DNA from: a virus
DNA length: 64,000 nucleotides
IMG/VR virus record: IMGVR_UViG_3300010157_000056
Location: 1 to 64,000 of that record
Reading direction: 5' to 3' (one strand)
Shown here: positions 1 through 6,700 of the stretch, piece after piece
Layout: every line of letters starts with the position of its first letter
Numbering within the stretch: position 1 is the first letter of the stretch
Program-made: the position numbers and the translations under genes
The notes under the pieces: model-generated
What the model was told of the DNA's origin: nothing
The model's input: only the letters and a program-made list of their open reading frames with translations
Database searches by the model: none

Positions 1-78
1 AGATTCCGCTTTTTGACCTAACCAGGTAAAAAACTTTCCATGAGCACGACCAATTGCATTTGCAAATTTAACTATCAT
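1..78 (-). CDS. N-terminal fragment of an unidentified small protein, cut by the window edge
   Basis: An ATG at 78 opens a frame that stays open for 26 codons to the window edge. It is preceded by an AAGGAAG ribosome binding site seven bases upstream. The visible peptide starts MIVKFANAIGRAHGKFF and is basic and amphipathic, with no stop. It lies 14 bases downstream of the CCA end of the tRNA-like element. I do not recognise the family and only the first 26 residues are available. Confidence 0.55.
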   Translation of the reverse strand, partial: MIVKFANAIGRAHGKFFTWLGQKAES

Positions 79-92
79 AACAAACTTCCTTA

Positions 93-138
93 TGGTGGAC
101 CTGGCGGGATTCGAACCCGCGTCTTGAATCCTTTTCAA
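93..138 (-). ncRNA. 3-prime half of a tRNA/tmRNA-like element (T arm, acceptor strand, CCA)
   Basis: Read on the minus strand, the element has a 5-bp hairpin TTGAA-AAGGA-TTCAA, a perfect T arm GCGGG-TTCGAAT-CCCGC, an acceptor 3-prime strand CAGGTCC, a discriminator A and an encoded CCA. The stretch GACGCGGGTTCGA followed by CCCGCC and TCCACCA is very like the 3-prime end of bacterial tmRNA (ssrA). I could not find a matching 5-prime half: there is no GGACCTG acceptor partner with a D arm and no GGATTCGACGGG in the expected interval, which is occupied by a protein gene. It could be an attachment-site copy of a host gene end, a relic, or one piece of a split tmRNA. The 3-prime half itself is clear; its function is not. 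Confidence 0.6.
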
Positions 139-165
139 TCTACTTCATACCATCATAACTCTTAC

Positions 166-504
166 TTATCGTAGGTAGCAGGTACGCTCACGATAAATTT
201 GCCCATCAGGCATTTGAATTTCCTTCCAACCATAACACACTGTTTGCTGCTGTACAACTACTGGTTCACGCTGGATGAACACTTGTTGTTGTGGCACAGG
301 CTGTGGTTGATTTTGATTGGCAATTGCAGCACCTACCATTCCTCCAATAATTAGAGGAACTAAGATATCAGCCTGTGCATGTCGTTCTACTTGAACTACA
401 CGGGGAGCATATCGATATTCTCGATAAACATCTGCCCACGTAGAACTTACAGACATAGCCAATGCTAATGCTATAATATTTTTACTTGATTTGTTTACGT
501 ACAT
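166..504 (-). CDS. secreted small protein with glycine-zipper-like segment
   Basis: A 112-residue protein read from the ATG at 504. The frame extends upstream to a TTG at 516, but the ATG gives a cleaner start. The N-terminus is a signal-peptide-like segment: basic NKSSK, then a hydrophobic IIALALAMSV run and a small-residue site near STWA-D. The middle contains a hydrophobic small-residue stretch, LVPLIIGGMVGAAIAN, typical of glycine-zipper outer-membrane or periplasmic proteins. A Gln/Pro-rich linker follows, then a two-cysteine tail (CYGWKEI...RTCYLR) that may form a disulfide. It follows the 48-residue gene by 13 bases and shares its promoter. The function is unknown; an envelope location is inferred. 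Confidence 0.65.
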   Translation of the reverse strand: MYVNKSSKNIIALALAMSVSSTWADVYREYRYAPRVVQVERHAQADILVPLIIGGMVGAAIANQNQPQPVPQQQVFIQREPVVVQQQTVCYGWKEIQMPDGQIYRERTCYLR

Positions 505-517
505 AGTATTTTTCAAT

Positions 518-664
518 TTAATCTGCTTCCATATAATGGAGTACTTGTCCTACACCATATTGGCATTCGGCTAGCATTTTAGCTTGCAATGAATTTTCAG
601 CATACATATAAATGTTAGCTGTTTGATAAGCACTGATACGAACCCATAATTTGTATTTACGCAT
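518..664 (-). CDS. conserved-looking 48-residue phage protein
   Basis: The ATG at 664 is preceded by an AGGAG ribosome binding site seven bases upstream and the frame closes with TAA at 518. The peptide begins MRKYKLWVRISAYQTA and contains an ENSLQAKMLAECQYG stretch. That pattern, a short beta strand followed by a helix with QA..L....YG, recurs in small phage proteins that I cannot name functionally. It is the first gene after a perfect sigma70 consensus promoter with an operator-like dyad, so early and possibly repressible expression is likely. There is no membrane segment and no recognisable catalytic motif. Confidence 0.7.
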   Translation of the reverse strand: MRKYKLWVRISAYQTANIYMYAENSLQAKMLAECQYGVGQVLHYMEAD

Positions 665-693
665 AGTAGACTCCTGTATGTTGTTAAGTAATA

Positions 694-722
694 ATTATAA
701 CACGGTTTTACCGTATTGTCAA
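694..722 (-). promoter_or_regulatory. perfect-consensus sigma70 promoter with dyad in the spacer
   Basis: On the minus strand TTGACA (722-717) is separated by exactly 17 bases from TATAAT (699-694). The spacer contains the inverted repeat ACGGT-AAA-ACCGT, so a dimeric repressor could sit between the two boxes. The predicted start is near 687, giving a leader of about 23 bases before the 48-residue gene. Confidence 0.85.
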
Positions 723-751
723 CTATAATTTTACCAAAAAGTGGAGGAATC

Positions 752-787
752 TGCAAGTATTGGCCCCTCCAACCTCCCGGACTTGCA
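752..787. repeat. inverted repeat in the intergenic region
   Basis: TGCAAGT at 752-758 is the exact complement of ACTTGCA at 781-787, enclosing a C-rich loop (G-rich on the minus strand, with two GGAGG-like runs). It lies between the end of the CHAP gene and the consensus promoter. There is no T run after the stem, so it is not a standard terminator. It could be a structured 3-prime end or a protein-binding site. Confidence 0.4.
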
Positions 788-830
788 CCTTACTAAATGT
801 TACACATTATGCCCTTGCAGACTATAATAC

Positions 831-1673
831 TTATGCTTTAGTTATACGCCAGCAACTAACCCAATTTGCATTACTAGCAGCAGTACCGCCTGGATACGAG
901 ATAGTTAAATCTCCGTCGTCTGGATTGTTCTTACCACCACTAGGTGTTTGATTTCCACCTACAAAACTGTACTTGCCGTTGGCCGCAGTATATACAAAGT
1001 TCACATGCCTATAACTCCAGAATGCAATATCACCCGGTTGTGCTTCTGCCTTTGGTACTTGTACCGCGGTCCACTTTTCTGGACTAGTAGTAATCGCAGC
1101 AGCACTAGCAGTCTGTACATACTTATATCCACAACTCTTAAGAGTGTAGTTAACAAAGCCCATGCACCAAGCAGTTTGATCAGTAGTCCAAGGATTACTT
1201 GCAGGATATCCAAGATTGGTCCAAATGCCGGTAATCTTAGAATTACTTGCTGCACCGCCTTGTCCAGTTTCTCTCCATGTACCAGTTGCTGCTTCTGCTA
1301 ATCTTGCTTGTAAGAATGGTATAATATCTGATGCAGTTGGATCAGTGGCCACAGCCCCGTCTGGTACACTTGATGATTCAGGAGTACCTGCATAGTTACC
1401 TTTAACTCCGTCAGCAACAGCTTCTGGTTTATAATAATCATTAGGTTGGCCAGTTTGGGCTGTAACATAGTCGTCAACTAACGCCACAGCAGCCGCTTGA
1501 TCACCTTCTGGAATACTAACTGATACTGATACAGACACTGTGCCAAATGGTGCAGTAGATCCTGCTGGATTCCAAAGTGCAACCAAAACATTGTTTATGT
1601 AAACATTTGGTGAATTATAGACATCGGCAACGTGAGTTACACCGTGAACTACTGCGCCTGGTACATATGGCAT
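831..1673 (-). CDS. PAAR-like spike tip fused to a CHAP-type cysteine peptidase/amidase
   Basis: A 280-residue protein. Residues 1-40 contain GVTHVADVYNSPNVYINN, like the SPN-x-x-(V/I)N core of PAAR-repeat spike tips. Residues 130-280 match the CHAP/NlpC-P60-like family with a TAWCMGFVN block: catalytic Cys170, His223 in YRHVNFV and Asn241 in GGNQ. CHAP domains cleave peptidoglycan amide bonds. A PAAR-like tip plus CHAP suggests a baseplate or tail-spike enzyme that opens the cell wall during DNA injection; an endolysin is the alternative. There is no signal peptide. A low-complexity VSVSVSVS stretch and an acidic linker join the two parts. It lies at the end of the nrd-containing transcription unit. 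Confidence 0.75.
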   Translation of the reverse strand: MPYVPGAVVHGVTHVADVYNSPNVYINNVLVALWNPAGSTAPFGTVSVSVSVSIPEGDQAAAVALVDDYVTAQTGQPNDYYKPEAVADGVKGNYAGTPESSSVPDGAVATDPTASDIIPFLQARLAEAATGTWRETGQGGAASNSKITGIWTNLGYPASNPWTTDQTAWCMGFVNYTLKSCGYKYVQTASAAAITTSPEKWTAVQVPKAEAQPGDIAFWSYRHVNFVYTAANGKYSFVGGNQTPSGGKNNPDDGDLTISYPGGTAASNANWVSCWRITKA

Positions 1674-1694
1674 ATCAATATCCTAAACTAATAT

Positions 1695-1982
1695 TTACCG
1701 TAGGGCAATATCAGTGGTGCTATCTCTATATTGGTCAGCAGCATCGTGCTTACTAGTCATCATGGCAAAAATGTGTGACTTGTTAATAGTTACTTCTTTA
1801 CCATTACCTAGAAACATCCAAGGCATCAATCCAACACCTTGTCCATTTAGTGTAACGCATAGTGGTTTGATAATTTTAACAGTCTCTGCAGTCTCACTAT
1901 CAAACCGCGCAATCAATTCTTCACCGTTGATCAATTTCAAACTGATAACGTCTGCGCTGGTAAATCCTCTTTCAATCAACAT
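1695..1982 (-). CDS. Sm-like/LSm-type small protein
   Basis: A 95-residue protein with the opening pattern VISLKLINGEELIARFDSE, resembling the Sm1 motif (beta strands 1-3 with the conserved N-G-E turn) of LSm/Hfq folds. It continues with a KIIKPLCVTLNGQGVG strand pair. Proteins of this pattern occur in marine T4-like phages, where their role is not established. RNA or ssDNA binding is inferred from the fold resemblance only. A CAAAGGAAT ribosome binding site precedes the start, which lies just after the upstream stop. Confidence 0.6.
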   Translation of the reverse strand: MLIERGFTSADVISLKLINGEELIARFDSETAETVKIIKPLCVTLNGQGVGLMPWMFLGNGKEVTINKSHIFAMMTSKHDAADQYRDSTTDIALR

Positions 1983-1983
1983 A

Positions 1984-2412
1984 TTATTCCTTTGGTTCTG
2001 TTGGTAATTCGCATAGGGCCTCTAATAATTTATAGTGGTCATATGCTTTCTTTAATGCTTCAAAGTGTTCTAACTTTTCAGGGTCTGGAACCAGTATGGA
2101 CAGACGCTTTGAAATAGCTTCCATAAATTCTGAGATATTCCGGCCGTTTATCATAACCTTGCCTTCAAACACTGCATCACCTTTTACTTGTATTGAAGGT
2201 TGGCTAGTACTAGTACCAATGCTACCCCAATTGGCACCGGTGTTAGTAGTATAGTAGGTTCCATTACTACCATTTGCTCCAACTGCCCCGACTCCTGTAT
2301 TGTAACTGGGATATGGCCCAATCATACTTGAGGTTAATGTGTCTATTGCAAGTTTGCCATAATCTAGTGTGTTGATAGTTACATCATCTATGTTATAAGT
2401 AACGTCTTTCAT
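1984..2412 (-). CDS. conserved phage protein with beta-rich N-terminus and helical C-terminus
   Basis: A 142-residue protein. The first half is Gly/Ser/Thr/Asn-rich and looks like a short fibre or linker. Residues 75-95 (QVKGDAVFEGKVMINGRNI) have a beta-solenoid-like flavour. The C-terminal third (EFMEAISKRLSIL to ALCELPTEPKE) is a charged amphipathic helix with PDPEKLEHFEALKKAYDHYK. I associate this combination with proteins of T4-like marine phages whose function is unassigned; a minor structural role is likely. Its ATG overlaps the glutaredoxin stop, so the two are translationally coupled. Confidence 0.6.
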   Translation of the reverse strand: MKDVTYNIDDVTINTLDYGKLAIDTLTSSMIGPYPSYNTGVGAVGANGSNGTYYTTNTGANWGSIGTSTSQPSIQVKGDAVFEGKVMINGRNISEFMEAISKRLSILVPDPEKLEHFEALKKAYDHYKLLEALCELPTEPKE

Positions 2413-2630
2413 TTTAAAAATTCCTTTAATTCAGAAAACCCACCAATTGCTTTTCCATCAATAATGATTTGTGGCACTGATCTAGCTGTGGGAATTTCTT
2501 CTAGCAATTCTTCTTTAGAATATCCATCGCCAATTTTCTTTTCTTCAAATGCAATCTCTCTCTGACCCAACAATGATTTTGCCTGATCACAGAATGTGCA
2601 ATTATACTTGCTCCATACTACTACTTTCAT
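2409..2630 (-). CDS. grx: glutaredoxin
   Basis: A 73-residue thioredoxin-fold protein beginning MKVVVWSKYNCTFCDQAK, with the redox motif C-T-F-C near the N-terminus, the cis-Pro block ARSVPQIIIDG and the GGFSEL glutathione-site motif. It reduces the C-terminal cysteines of ribonucleotide reductase with glutathione, and its place next to nrdAB supports that. I chose the ATG at 2630 over an upstream in-frame ATG at 2675 because it has a GAGGG ribosome binding site and directly follows the stop of the coiled-coil gene (TAAAATG). Confidence 0.9.
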   Translation of the reverse strand: MKVVVWSKYNCTFCDQAKSLLGQREIAFEEKKIGDGYSKEELLEEIPTARSVPQIIIDGKAIGGFSELKEFLK

Positions 2631-2631
2631 T

Positions 2632-2796
2632 TTACCCTCTTCTATTAACTGCTGCCGCAATCTGTGAGGTCTCACCTCGTCTGCGACTATTTTCTCTTTC
2701 TAAAAATTGAACACGCTGATTCAATTCTTGATTCTGTTTAATCAATTGCGCAACTTGTTGTTCAAGTTTTGTAATTTTATCAGCGTCGGTAGACAT
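2632..2796 (-). CDS. 54-residue coiled-coil protein between nrdB and glutaredoxin
   Basis: The start ATG shares one base with the nrdB stop codon (TAATG) and the frame ends at TAA 2632, one base before the glutaredoxin start. The peptide MSTDADKITKLEQQVAQLIK continues through QELNQRVQFLE with leucine/valine heptads, then a basic NSRRRGE segment. It is predicted to be one amphipathic helix, probably an oligomerising coiled coil. Tight coupling to nrdB and grx suggests an accessory to the reductase or simply economical packing. No family is recognised. Confidence 0.75.
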   Translation of the reverse strand: MSTDADKITKLEQQVAQLIKQNQELNQRVQFLERENSRRRGETSQIAAAVNRRG

Positions 2797-3896
2797 TATA
2801 GATCTGGCAACTCGTCGTGTGTGACGCTATCGCTCATAACGCCTACAACATAATTTGTACTTTCAGTTTCCTGCAAAGCACTTTGTTTCTTGCCGATGTT
2901 AACGTGTTTGTTAAACCAAGGAATAGGACTTGCTCTTGGATGCTCTTCTTCGTACTTGATACCGATATCTTTCAAACGATTGAATGCAGTAAAGTCAACG
3001 AAGTCTTTTAGAATGTTTGCATTAAGTCCAATGACTGGACCTTTCTTAAACAGGTAATCTGCCCAGGCTTTTTCCTCATTGATAACTTCCATATACATAG
3101 CGTATACTTCGTCTGCACATTCTGCATCAAGAGCAATAAAGTCTGGATCATCCTTGGTTACATTGTTAATCAACCAAGCGGTCCATTCTGTGTGGAGGAG
3201 TTCGTCTTGGAGGATAAGGCTGATAATGTTTCCGTTGCCGATGTAGATTTTGTTTTCGACCATTGCGAGCGAAGTGGCAAATGAGACCATGAATCGCAAT
3301 GCCTCGAGTGCATAACTTGCATGTAATGCCATCCAAATTGCTCGCTTGTGAGTATGGAGATCAATTTCCTCACCCAGTTCTTTACGGCAGTTAAGTAAGT
3401 GTAGATGTTCATAATGACGTCCAATGTTCGCAGCCATTTCAACAATTTCTTTGGTATCGTGAATCTTGTTGAATTCGTCTTTAGGCACGCTGTAGATATT
3501 TCTGATAATGTGACTATATGATTTGCTGTGTAAATTTGTTTCAAACATCGACCATATCATTAACAATGCTTCTAGTTCAGGCAGACTGCACACCGGTCCA
3601 AAAATTTGGAATGGTGCTCTGCCTTGAATACTGTCTAGTGCTGTTTGTCTAAGTAGATTGCTAGTAAAGATATGTTTAACTGCATCGCTGGATTCTTTGT
3701 GATCCATTTTGTCTTTGGTAAGACTAATTTCTTCCGGAACCCAAAAGAACCCACGGGCTAATTCTTCGTACTTCTGTAGTTTGTTATATTTCACTTCTTC
3801 AAACCGTTGTACTGTAACTGGCCCAGCAGGATCCAGAAACATCATACGCTTAAGATAGTTTGTTGGTTTTGTTAAATTGTATTGTTCTATTGACAT
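2796..3896 (-). CDS. nrdB: class I ribonucleotide reductase, beta (radical) subunit
   Basis: A 366-residue ferritin-like subunit that houses the diiron-tyrosyl radical and passes the radical to NrdA. Likely ligands: Asp88 (ALDSIQGR), Glu119 and His123 (FETNLHSKSY), Glu198 (ALEALRF), Glu232 and His235 (QDELLH); the radical Tyr is probably Tyr127 (SKSYSHIIRN). The Glu119-His123 spacing is ExxxH rather than the usual ExxH. The C-terminal tail, ending with acidic and hydrophobic residues, matches the NrdA-binding tail of the family. It lies six bases downstream of nrdA and overlaps the coiled-coil gene by one base. Confidence 0.95.
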   Translation of the reverse strand: MSIEQYNLTKPTNYLKRMMFLDPAGPVTVQRFEEVKYNKLQKYEELARGFFWVPEEISLTKDKMDHKESSDAVKHIFTSNLLRQTALDSIQGRAPFQIFGPVCSLPELEALLMIWSMFETNLHSKSYSHIIRNIYSVPKDEFNKIHDTKEIVEMAANIGRHYEHLHLLNCRKELGEEIDLHTHKRAIWMALHASYALEALRFMVSFATSLAMVENKIYIGNGNIISLILQDELLHTEWTAWLINNVTKDDPDFIALDAECADEVYAMYMEVINEEKAWADYLFKKGPVIGLNANILKDFVDFTAFNRLKDIGIKYEEEHPRASPIPWFNKHVNIGKKQSALQETESTNYVVGVMSDSVTHDELPDL

Positions 3897-3902
3897 AATA
3901 TT

Positions 3903-6230
3903 TTAGAGTTTGCAGGCTAAACAATCTTCATCATCTTCTTCATATATTGTAACAGGTTGTGCTGCTACTAATCTATCACTTTGAGTGTTTAATACACTCT
4001 TACTACCCACTTTGTCTATGAGACTGTAATAAATTGATTTCAAACCCCACTTATATGCTAACATTAAATTCTTAGCAATTAGTGTCCCGGGTACTTTTCC
4101 ATCTTTAAAATGCTTGGGACTATAGAATGTATTGGTACTAATACTTTGATCAACATACACTGCAAGTACAGCGGCTGTCTTTAAGTATTCAACACAATCC
4201 TTTTGATCCCACATCATTTGATAACGATTCTTAAAGCGTTTGTACTCTGGTACTACCTGCACAAACGATCCTGCTTTAGATTCCTTAACGCTAATAAGTT
4301 CCATAGGCATCTCAATACCGTTGGTGCTGTTAAGAACAACACTAGAACTTTCAACTGGAGCAATCGCCATCAATGTAGCATTACGAATACCGTACTTGAT
4401 CATACGTGCTCGCAATGGTTCCCAGTCTAGGCTAGGTGTAAAGTCAGTTAGTTCATTGCTGCCTGCTGCTCTGCGTTCCCAAGGAAACACACCCTTACCG
4501 TAATACGTGTACTGGCTACGCCCGCATGGCCCACGCTCTTGGGCAAGCTCGACACTTGTTTCAGTTAGGTAAAATGCTTGATGTTCCATCCAACGCTTGA
4601 CTTCTGCAAGTGCTTCTGGAGTGCCATATTTGTATGAGCGTCGTGCATGCCAGTAGGCCAAGTTAGTAATGCCCACACCTAGTGGTTCAAATTCATCATT
4701 AGCAAGTTTGCTCTGTATGCTTAGGAAATCCTGATAGCCTAGTAAATTACTCAAACTACGAACCAACACACGACAAGCCTTGCGCATCTCTTGTGGGTTA
4801 CGGAAAGCACCCCAGTTTATTGACCCAAGAGTGCAAAGAGCGATGCGTCCCTCTGGATCTTCAATTCTCTGGAAAGGTTTTGTGGGTAGAAGTATCTCTT
4901 GGCATAGGTTTGATTGATAAATGGGATCAAGTGTAGTATCAAACGGACCTTGATTGATGACGTTATCGATATTGACAAGATATATGCGCCCCGTATCAGT
5001 ACGCTCTTTAAGAATGCCATTTTTGAATATCTCATCTGCTGATACGATTTTCTTTTTAATTGTCGGATGCTTCTCATAATTTAAATATAGTTGTTCAAAT
5101 TCTTCACTGTTGCGATAGTAAGCTTCGTACAGGTCCGGAACATCGTGTGGATCAAACAGGCTCATTGTTTCGCCACGCTTGTAACGATTCCAAAACATCT
5201 TATTGACTACTACACTGTAATCCATTTGACGCACACGCACTTCGTCAGTTCCTTGATTGTTTTTAAGTACAATCAAATCCTCAAATTGGTAATGCCAAAT
5301 AGGGAATGTGACTGTGCAACTTGCATTACGAATTCCACCCTGACTACAGCTACGAAGGTCTGCAAACCACTTTTTCAGAAAAGGTATCATTCCAGTATGC
5401 TTGATCTCACCATTGCGAATTGGGGCACCTAACGGTCTGATTCTGCCAATTTCCAGTCCAATTCCGGCTCGTTTTGAAGCATATTTGGCCATCATTTCGC
5501 CGCTAGCAAAGATACTGTCTAAAGTGTCATCTGAGCTTATCAATACACAAGAGCTAAACTGCTTAGTGGTTGTTCCAAGTCCAGCCAGAACTGGTGTAGC
5601 CAATGTAAAATGTCCTGCACTTGCACATTCATAATATTCCTTAACCCATTTTAATCTTGTTTCTTTTGGTTCTTTGTGGAATGCTGTAGCAGCGGCGACA
5701 GCATATCGAACTTGAGGTGTTTCAAAAATTTCTCCGTTAGCACGATTCTGTACTAGATATTTTTCACATAGTTGTGCAATTGCTGCATAGGTATATTCTT
5801 CGTCCTTACTGTGTTCAATAAACAAATCAATAATATTCCATTCATCTTCGGTGTACCAGTCTAGCAATTCATTAGTATACATTCCAGCTTTGATATTTTT
5901 CTTAACAATACTATAAAGAGAAGGAGGCTCATATTGTCCATATACTTCTTTACGCAACATACTAACACGTTGACGACCTGCTACATATTGATAGTTTACA
6001 TTATTAATTTCTGGGTTCTCAGATTCATCAATAAGATCTACCATGGCCTTTAATAATAGCTCGTCGATAGTTTTAGTAGTCATTCCATCATGTAGTTCAA
6101 TCTGGGCTTTTATTTCAATCATGCTAGGACTTACATTATCAATTCCTTTACATGAATAAGCTACCTGACGTTGTATCTTTTCAATATCCATGGTTACCCG
6201 ATTTCCACTACGCTTAACTACTGTGATCAT
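3903..6230 (-). CDS. nrdA: class I ribonucleotide reductase, alpha (catalytic) subunit
   Basis: A 775-residue enzyme reducing ribonucleoside diphosphates to deoxyribonucleoside diphosphates for phage DNA synthesis. Residues 1-90 form an ATP-cone allosteric domain (ITVVKRSGNRVTMDIEKI). The barrel carries the first redox cysteine in FSSCVLI, the N-x-C-x-E catalytic motif in SNLCQEILLPT, the partner cysteine in IALCTLGSIN and the radical-transfer tyrosine pair in KSIYYSLID. The C-terminus ends C-L-A-C-K-L, the shuttle cysteine pair re-reduced by glutaredoxin. It heads the nrdA-nrdB-coiled-coil-grx operon. The length is normal and no intein or intron is visible. Confidence 0.97.
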   Translation of the reverse strand: MITVVKRSGNRVTMDIEKIQRQVAYSCKGIDNVSPSMIEIKAQIELHDGMTTKTIDELLLKAMVDLIDESENPEINNVNYQYVAGRQRVSMLRKEVYGQYEPPSLYSIVKKNIKAGMYTNELLDWYTEDEWNIIDLFIEHSKDEEYTYAAIAQLCEKYLVQNRANGEIFETPQVRYAVAAATAFHKEPKETRLKWVKEYYECASAGHFTLATPVLAGLGTTTKQFSSCVLISSDDTLDSIFASGEMMAKYASKRAGIGLEIGRIRPLGAPIRNGEIKHTGMIPFLKKWFADLRSCSQGGIRNASCTVTFPIWHYQFEDLIVLKNNQGTDEVRVRQMDYSVVVNKMFWNRYKRGETMSLFDPHDVPDLYEAYYRNSEEFEQLYLNYEKHPTIKKKIVSADEIFKNGILKERTDTGRIYLVNIDNVINQGPFDTTLDPIYQSNLCQEILLPTKPFQRIEDPEGRIALCTLGSINWGAFRNPQEMRKACRVLVRSLSNLLGYQDFLSIQSKLANDEFEPLGVGITNLAYWHARRSYKYGTPEALAEVKRWMEHQAFYLTETSVELAQERGPCGRSQYTYYGKGVFPWERRAAGSNELTDFTPSLDWEPLRARMIKYGIRNATLMAIAPVESSSVVLNSTNGIEMPMELISVKESKAGSFVQVVPEYKRFKNRYQMMWDQKDCVEYLKTAAVLAVYVDQSISTNTFYSPKHFKDGKVPGTLIAKNLMLAYKWGLKSIYYSLIDKVGSKSVLNTQSDRLVAAQPVTIYEEDDEDCLACKL

Positions 6231-6261
6231 TATTTTTACCTTTTTATGTCTTAGGTGATAT

Positions 6262-6696
6262 TTACCTAGGACCCTTAATCTCTATTATATTTTCAACTTT
6301 AAATTCGTCAATTAAATTACTAATGGGAATAGGTCCATCGTCGCTGTAATTTAGCACCCAAGAATTATTGATACATATTATATTGTACTCTTTAGTTTTA
6401 TTAAAGTCAACTAATGTTCTAAGTTCTATCTTACTATCTTGATATTTTTTTGTCAATTTCAAAGTCCAACAAATCATTAGGGCTTTAGTAAAATCGTCGT
6501 ATTTGTTGGTTTCGATAATCTGCCACGGGCTTGGCCAGCTTTTTTGATGGTAAGGATCTATATTCCTATTATGTGGAATGAACGGAGCAGCTTGCCAAAA
6601 ATCCCATACTAATTGTAATGGGTCTGTATTTTGATCTACTGCTCTCCTGTGCTCAATCCATTCTGTTAGTCTCTCTTCTACAGATAGGTTAAACAT
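6262..6696 (-). CDS. conserved phage protein of unknown function
   Basis: A 144-residue soluble protein rich in Trp and Pro: SVEERLTEWIEHRR, then a WDFWQAAPFIPHNRNIDPYH block and SWPSPWQIIETNKYDDFTKA. This arrangement reminds me of an unassigned protein that accompanies structural genes in marine T4-like phages. There is no signal peptide, membrane segment or catalytic motif. It lies between the tailspike gene (four-base gap) and nrdA (31-base gap) and is probably cotranscribed with the tailspike from its late promoter. Confidence 0.6.
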   Translation of the reverse strand: MFNLSVEERLTEWIEHRRAVDQNTDPLQLVWDFWQAAPFIPHNRNIDPYHQKSWPSPWQIIETNKYDDFTKALMICWTLKLTKKYQDSKIELRTLVDFNKTKEYNIICINNSWVLNYSDDGPIPISNLIDEFKVENIIEIKGPR

Positions 6697-6700
6697 AATT

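Noticed and set aside
93-185. Complete tRNA of about 93 bases using GTACCTG at 179-185 as the 5-prime acceptor strand
   Set aside because: The acceptor stem would have a mismatch, no D or anticodon arm can be drawn, and it would overlap the end of a convincing protein gene.
571-756. 61-residue minus-strand frame
   Set aside because: It runs through the consensus promoter and lies out of frame over the 48-residue gene at 518-664, which has a ribosome binding site and protein-like sequence.
3170-3544. 124-residue frame antisense-phase to nrdB
   Set aside because: It is an out-of-frame shadow of the well-supported nrdB gene.
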